From an uncultured Clostridium sp. (GTDB lineage Bacteria > Bacillota > Clostridia > Clostridiales > Clostridiaceae): DNA of 64,000 nt. How positions within the stretch are numbered: position 1 is the first letter of the stretch; each line of letters starts with the position of its first letter. Of the stretch, positions 59,650 to 64,000 are shown one piece after another. The DNA is taken from positions 1 to 64,000 of the forward strand of contig NZ_CAMQZG010000014.1 of NCBI RefSeq assembly GCF_947039605.1, in the 5' to 3' direction. The notes beneath the pieces are model-generated. The model searched no databases. It saw nothing but the letters and a program-made list of their open reading frames with translations, and was not told where the DNA came from. A program made the position numbers and the translations under genes.

Positions 59650-59662
59650 GAGGGTGAAATAA

Positions 59663-60214
59663 ATGAGAGTTATAGAGTTACCTTTAAATGATGAAAAGGT
59701 TAAAGAGTTAAAAGTAGGAGATAGTGTGCTTTTAACTGGAATTATATATACAGCTAGAGATGCAGCACATAAAAGGCTTGTAGAAGCATTAGAACAAGGC
59801 AAGAAGCTTCCTTTTGATATAAAGGGACAAACTGTATACTATGTGGGACCAACCCCTGAGAAAGAAGGAGAGGCTATCGGGTCAGCAGGACCAACAACAA
59901 GTTATAGGATGGATAGTTATGCACCAACTCTTTTAGAACTTGGTCAAAAAGGAATGATAGGTAAAGGAATAAGGGGGGGAAAGGTTATTGATAGCATGAT
60001 TAAAAATAATGCAGTATATTTTGGTGCTATTGGTGGTGCTGGTGCTTTAATAAGTAAGTGTATTATAAAATCAGAAATAATAGCATATGAAGATTTAGGG
60101 GCAGAAGCTATAAGGAAATTAGAAGTGAAAGATTTTCCGGTTATAGTTGCGATTGATAGTGAGGGAAATGACTTATATAAATTAGGAAGAAAAATGTACT
60201 TAGAAAGTATATGA
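59663..60214 (+). CDS. Fumarate hydratase class I, beta subunit
   Basis: The 183-residue subunit corresponds to the C-terminal half of long class I fumarases. It shows TGIIYTARDAAHKRL, a segment VYYVGPTPEKEGEAIGSAG and GPTTSYRMD, plus GKG-IRGGKV and FGAIGGAGAL. AGGAGGG sits between the two genes, so the subunits are co-translated. No other citric-acid-cycle gene is nearby. Confidence 0.9.
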   Translation: MRVIELPLNDEKVKELKVGDSVLLTGIIYTARDAAHKRLVEALEQGKKLPFDIKGQTVYYVGPTPEKEGEAIGSAGPTTSYRMDSYAPTLLELGQKGMIGKGIRGGKVIDSMIKNNAVYFGAIGGAGALISKCIIKSEIIAYEDLGAEAIRKLEVKDFPVIVAIDSEGNDLYKLGRKMYLESI

Positions 60215-60220
60215 ATATAA

Positions 60221-60260
60221 AAAAGGATGTCCATTTTTATAATAAAATGGGCACCCTTTT
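60221..60260. terminator. Bidirectional terminator between fumarase and yitT-like genes
   Basis: AAAAGGATGTCCATTTT pairs with AAAATGGGCACCCTTTT (two mismatches), with A/T runs on both sides; it separates convergent genes. Confidence 0.88.
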
Positions 60261-60262
60261 GG

Positions 60263-61123
60263 TTATATCATACTTTCAAATCCTCGACCTTTAACTTCGT
60301 TAACATCTATTATTGTAATAAATGCTCTTGGGTCAATTTTAAGGATTGTACTTTTAAGTTCAATCATTTGTCTAGTTGTAACAAGACAATAAAGCATTTT
60401 ACCATGCTTTTTTGTATATTCGCCATTTGCTTCAAGAGAAGTAACACCTCTGTTCATTTGAATTATTATGTGGTCTATAACTTCTTCTTCTTTTTCTGTA
60501 AGTATAAGTAGTAATTTTTTAGCGTTAACACCATTAATGACTTTATCTATGACTATTCCTTGAGTAAACATACTAATAAGAGTATATAGACCTATTGATA
60601 AACCAAAGAAATATGATGCTACAGATACAATAATTAGGTTTAAAAAAAGACCGACTTTACCTATATTAAGATTTGAATACTTTTTCTTTATAGACATAGT
60701 TATTATGTCAGTTCCACCAGTTGATGCACTTCGTGAGAATACTAATCCATATCCTATACCACAAAGAACACCCCCGTAAATACAAAGTACTAAAGGATCG
60801 CTAATATTAAGGTTAATATGTATGTCAGATGTTAGCATAAGTGACCCTGATAAAGAAAATGTTCCTATAATAGAATAAAGAGTGAATCGTTTATCAAGTT
60901 TAAAGTAACTTAAAATAAATAAAGGTATGTTAATTAAAAGAACTATGATACCGGCATTTATTCCAAATAAATATTGAAATATAAGACCTATACCAGTAGC
61001 GCCCCCACTAAGAAGTTTAGCATCAATTAAGAATAAGTTTACTCCAAGAGATGCAATGCAACATCCTAGTATTATGACAATAATGTCAATTGTAGTAGTT
61101 TTGCTTTTACTCAGATTAATCAT
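60263..61123 (-). CDS. YitT-family membrane protein (DUF161-DUF2179)
   Basis: The 286-residue protein has about five membrane helices (for example IIVIILGCCIASLGVNLFLI and GIIVLLINIPLFILSYF). The family G-G-A/T-G region (AKLLSGGATGIGLIFQYLFG) and a cytoplasmic C-terminal DUF2179 domain (LTEKEEEVIDHIIIQMNRGV and ITIIDVNEVKGRGF) are both present. The transported substrate is unknown. The ATG at 61121-61123 follows AGGAGA; the longer open frame lacks a ribosome binding site. Confidence 0.9.
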   Translation of the reverse strand: MINLSKSKTTTIDIIVIILGCCIASLGVNLFLIDAKLLSGGATGIGLIFQYLFGINAGIIVLLINIPLFILSYFKLDKRFTLYSIIGTFSLSGSLMLTSDIHINLNISDPLVLCIYGGVLCGIGYGLVFSRSASTGGTDIITMSIKKKYSNLNIGKVGLFLNLIIVSVASYFFGLSIGLYTLISMFTQGIVIDKVINGVNAKKLLLILTEKEEEVIDHIIIQMNRGVTSLEANGEYTKKHGKMLYCLVTTRQMIELKSTILKIDPRAFITIIDVNEVKGRGFESMI

Positions 61124-61264
61124 AATAAAAAATCTCCTATGTATATAATCATTAACATTATATCGAATTTTATACAATAAGCTATTCTCATAAATCAATA
61201 GATTTCCACATAATAGGATAAATTAGGGTTTTATCACCTTAAAACTCACGAATACTTAAAATTA

Positions 61265-61290
61265 ATATGATTTCCTATAGGAATTAATTT
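61265..61290 (+). promoter_or_regulatory. Palindromic operator candidate upstream of the two-component genes
   Basis: TTCCTATAGGAA (61272-61283) is a perfect 12-base palindrome, in AT-rich flanks, about 110 bases upstream of the response-regulator start in a divergent intergenic region. Confidence 0.4.
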
Positions 61291-61390
61291 AAATTTAATA
61301 AATAGTTAATTTAAATATGTTAATATTTTGAATAAGAGCGTAGATAAAATAATTTAGATAAAGGATGTTTTAGTGATGAGGGGGAGAAAT

Positions 61391-62086
61391 ATGGAACAAT
61401 ACACAATACTTGTAGCAGATGATGAAAAAGAAATCAGGGATGCTATAGATATATATTTAAGAAGTGAGGGATTTAAAGTTATAAAGGCAAAAGATGGTGT
61501 TGAAGCTATTGAAAAGCTAGAAACAGAGCCGGTTCATTTAGTTATATTAGATGTTATGATGCCAAGAATGGATGGAATAAATGCTTGTATGAAAATTAGA
61601 GAAGAGAAAAATATACCTATAATTATGGTATCAGCAAAGTCAGAGGACAGAGATAAAATTCTTGGTTTAAATATTGGTGCAGATGATTATGTGATAAAAC
61701 CATTCAATCATTTAGAACTTGTTGCAAGAGTGAAATCTCAACTTAGAAGATATGATAAACCACTTGATGTGGACACTTCTTCACAAAAAATTAAAATTAA
61801 AGATTTAATAATTGATACAGTTAATAAAAGTGTTGTACTAAGAGATGAAGAAATTAGGCTTACTGCAACGGAATATAAGATATTAGTTTTACTTGCTTCA
61901 AATACAGGGAGGATTTTCTCTATAAAAGAAATATATGAGAAAGTTTGGAAAGAGGTATTTTATAAAAGTGAAAATACAGTAACTGTTCATATTAGAAGAA
62001 TGAGAGAAAAAATAGAGGTGAATTCCAAGAACCCAGAATATATAAAGGTGGTGTGGGGAATTGGGTACAAAATGGACAGAGAGTAA
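61391..62086 (+). CDS. Response regulator, OmpR/PhoB family
   Basis: The 231-residue protein has a receiver domain with acidic pair D10-D11, phospho-acceptor D54 (LDVMMP) and the conserved lysine in IKPF. An OmpR-type winged helix follows (EIRLTATEYKILVLLASNTG, then VTVHIRRMREKIE). ATG 61391 lies five bases after GGGGGAG; earlier in-frame starts overlap that site. It overlaps the downstream kinase gene by 26 bases. Confidence 0.95.
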   Translation: MEQYTILVADDEKEIRDAIDIYLRSEGFKVIKAKDGVEAIEKLETEPVHLVILDVMMPRMDGINACMKIREEKNIPIIMVSAKSEDRDKILGLNIGADDYVIKPFNHLELVARVKSQLRRYDKPLDVDTSSQKIKIKDLIIDTVNKSVVLRDEEIRLTATEYKILVLLASNTGRIFSIKEIYEKVWKEVFYKSENTVTVHIRRMREKIEVNSKNPEYIKVVWGIGYKMDRE

Positions 62087-63845
62087 GGGCTTAATTTCCA
62101 TTGTAACTGGGTGGTTTAAAAATTATAACTTGCCACTTAGGTCAACTGAGAATTTTATAATGTTGATCTTTATGCTAAGTATACCTACAATGCTTAGTGT
62201 ATTAACATTAGGGCAAGAGATTCATAATCATTATGTTCCTTATAGTTACGCTATAAGTAATGAAGATAAATATATGGAAGAAAGACTTCAAGCGCAGGCA
62301 AATGAAATTTCAGGACAAGTATATAAAAAAATACCTTACTTAGAAAAGTTAAGAGATGAAAAGATATATGATGAAACTAAAGTTGCTATGGAGGATATTC
62401 AGGGAGTACAGGAAATTGGTGTTGTAGTTTTTGACACTAAAACTAAAACTGCATACTCAAATAGAAGTTGGTTTTATGATATGCCCTATGATACATTCCA
62501 TAGTTCTAAAGAGATAATTGATGCATTAGAATCAGAACAAAAAGTTTTAGCTAGGCAATTTAAAGTGCGTGGAAGTAATGGATTTGAAGAAATTTATTTT
62601 TCAACAAAAGAAGTATTTGAAAGTGAGATAACATCTATAAAGATAATTTTCACTATAAGTGCAATAGCACTTGGAATAGTAGCTTTGATTTTATTAAAGA
62701 AATTTTTGATGATTAGAGATTTAGGTATGAAGTTATATAGAGATAGCCTTAGATGGGGTTATATGTATAAGCTTAGAAATGCATTTGAAACTCTACTTAA
62801 AAGAAATATTATGTTTAATGAAGTATTTAATGATAAAGCTGTTTGGATAATTGTTTCTTTTGTAGTTCTTGCTATAGCGAGTATATCAGCAGTAGAAGGG
62901 ATTGCACTTGATAAAATGTTTGAATACTCAGGTGAGTTGAAAAAAATAATAATTATTACTGCACCAATAATATTAGTAGTTCATTTCTTAGTTAAAATAT
63001 TATATAGATATGAAGCTATAGAATTTGTAACAGAAAATCTTAAATCAATAGAGAGAGGTAATTTTGATATTGAGGTAAGATATGATGATGACCCACAAAT
63101 TAGAAAGCTCAGTAAGGGGATAAATGATATAAGAATAGGATATAAAACGGCAATTGAAGAAGGACTTACTTCTGAAAAGATGAAAACTGAGCTTATATCA
63201 AATGTGTCACATGATTTAAAAACTCCACTTACTTCTATAATAAACTATGTGAATATTATTCAAAGAGATGATATTACAAAGAGTGAGAGAGAAGAGTATG
63301 TTGATATTCTTGAACGAAAATCAATAAGACTTAAAGAACTTATTGAGGATTTATTTGAAGTTTCAAAGATGAATTCAGGTAAGATAAATTTAGAAAAATA
63401 TGATATAGATATAGTACAACTTTTACATCAAAGTATAGCAGAACTTGAAGATTTTAATGAGCATAAAAATATGGAATTTAAAATTAAGGGTATAGAGGAG
63501 CTAGATGTTCATCTTGATGGAATGAGAATGGCAAGAGTATTCCAAAATCTTGGTACTAATGCATTAAAGTACGGTCTTGATAATACAAGGGTATATATTA
63601 ATGTTCAGGATAAGGGAGATGATGTTGAAATATCATTTAAAAATATATCTGAGTATGAGTTGGATTTTGATGCTAAGGATATTGTTGAAAGGTTCTATAG
63701 AGGAGATAAATCAAGAAATTCAAATGTTGAAGGTTCTGGACTTGGACTTGCTATAACAAAGAGTATAGTTGAGCTTCATGAGGGGAAATTCAGAGTTGAA
63801 TGTGAAGGTGATTTATTCAAAGCATATATTTCTATTCCTAAGTAG
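62061..63845 (+). CDS. Sensor histidine kinase
   Basis: The up to 594-residue protein has a membrane helix at about 31-51, an extracellular domain of roughly 140 residues, a second helix at about 194-212, then two more (about 258-280 and 292-313). A HisKA H-box follows with H384 (SNVSHDLKTPLTS), then the N-box NLGTNALKY and G-box RFYRGDKSRNSNVEGSGLGL. The TTG at 62061 overlaps the regulator gene; no clearly better start exists downstream before the first helix. The stimulus is unknown. Confidence 0.92.
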   Translation: MGTKWTESKGLISIVTGWFKNYNLPLRSTENFIMLIFMLSIPTMLSVLTLGQEIHNHYVPYSYAISNEDKYMEERLQAQANEISGQVYKKIPYLEKLRDEKIYDETKVAMEDIQGVQEIGVVVFDTKTKTAYSNRSWFYDMPYDTFHSSKEIIDALESEQKVLARQFKVRGSNGFEEIYFSTKEVFESEITSIKIIFTISAIALGIVALILLKKFLMIRDLGMKLYRDSLRWGYMYKLRNAFETLLKRNIMFNEVFNDKAVWIIVSFVVLAIASISAVEGIALDKMFEYSGELKKIIIITAPIILVVHFLVKILYRYEAIEFVTENLKSIERGNFDIEVRYDDDPQIRKLSKGINDIRIGYKTAIEEGLTSEKMKTELISNVSHDLKTPLTSIINYVNIIQRDDITKSEREEYVDILERKSIRLKELIEDLFEVSKMNSGKINLEKYDIDIVQLLHQSIAELEDFNEHKNMEFKIKGIEELDVHLDGMRMARVFQNLGTNALKYGLDNTRVYINVQDKGDDVEISFKNISEYELDFDAKDIVERFYRGDKSRNSNVEGSGLGLAITKSIVELHEGKFRVECEGDLFKAYISIPK

Positions 63846-63857
63846 TGGTTAAATATC

Positions 63858-63886
63858 TTGAATGTGGAAATAATATATTCTATAAT
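63858..63886 (+). promoter_or_regulatory. Promoter of the ArsC/Spx-family gene
   Basis: TTGAAT (63858-63863), 17 bases, TATAAT (63881-63886). Confidence 0.8.
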
Positions 63887-63917
63887 AATAATTATTAATA
63901 CAGGAAGAGGTGTTTTT

Positions 63918-64000
63918 ATGAAAACTTTATTTTTAGAGTATCCAAAATGTAGTACTTGTAAGAAAGCTAAAAAATGGCTTGAAGAAAATAATATAGATTT
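63918..64000 (+). CDS. ArsC/Spx-family thioredoxin-fold protein, N-terminal end (partial)
   Basis: Only the first 27 codons lie in the window (MKTLFLEYPKCSTCKKAKKW, then LEENNID). The CSTC motif at residues 11-14 followed by a Lys-rich helix is typical of the ArsC/Spx/YffB family. It starts at ATG 63918, nine bases after AGGAAGAGG, with its own promoter. Whether it is an arsenate reductase or a YffB-like thiol protein cannot be told from this piece. Confidence 0.8.
   Translation, partial: MKTLFLEYPKCSTCKKAKKWLEENNID

Noticed and set aside
60227-60511. 94-codon plus-strand frame opposite the yitT-like gene
   Set aside because: It begins inside the bidirectional terminator, and the product is a Phe/Asn-rich antisense shadow.

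Overview
The window is AT-rich, uses AGA for most arginines and carries strong AGGAGG ribosome binding sites. Its gene content is typical of Firmicutes: sigH, disA, YacL, mini-RNase III, CwlD, an ECF transporter core, and a T-box in front of proS. A spore-forming member of Clostridium sensu stricto is the best fit. This is inferred from gene order and protein style; no species marker was tested.

Layout. Positions 1-3433 form an accessory block: the end of a gapN-like gene, a thioredoxin-reductase-like flavoprotein without its redox cysteines, a convergent glutaredoxin, a 56-residue orphan, and a GntR regulator with nagB behind an inverted-repeat operator. Positions 3642-15350 hold housekeeping genes: radA, disA, a Cys-rich orphan, a YacL-type PIN-TRAM protein, ispD, proS (T-box), cysS, mrnC, a decayed thyX, rlmB, rae1 and sigH. 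Positions 15440-32824 carry tRNA-Thr, tuf, rpmG, secE, nusG, rplK, rplA, rplJ, rplL, rpoB, rpoC, an L7Ae-like gene, rpsL, rpsG, fusA and a second tuf identical to the first. Positions 33100-48620 are the S10-spc-alpha ribosomal cluster from rpsJ to rplQ, with secY, adk, map, infA and rpoA inside it. Positions 48991-53414 hold ecfA1, ecfA2, ecfT, truA, rplM and rpsI. The remainder to 64000 is mixed: a YpgQ-like HD protein, a Na/Pi cotransporter with a PhoU tail, cwlD, two minus-strand genes, a two-subunit class I fumarase, a YitT protein, a two-component system, and the start of an ArsC/Spx-family gene.

Most of the window is the transcription and translation core, and its control is largely visible in the DNA. 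There are near-consensus sigma-A promoters, a proline T-box, two mimics of the 23S rRNA L1-binding site (before rplK and before rplA), an L10-type attenuator with two mutually exclusive folds, candidate S10 and L13 leaders, and intrinsic terminators at most unit ends.

The most notable points are gene decay in otherwise conserved neighbourhoods and unusual RNA structure. A clear thyX pseudogene lies between mrnC and rlmB. A probable KOW-protein remnant lies between map and infA. rpsD is missing between rpsK and rpoA. The nusG Shine-Dalgarno is separated from its start codon by a hairpin that would restore normal spacing if folded. I found no CRISPR array, prophage, insertion sequence or defence island. 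I see no obviously new multi-gene system.
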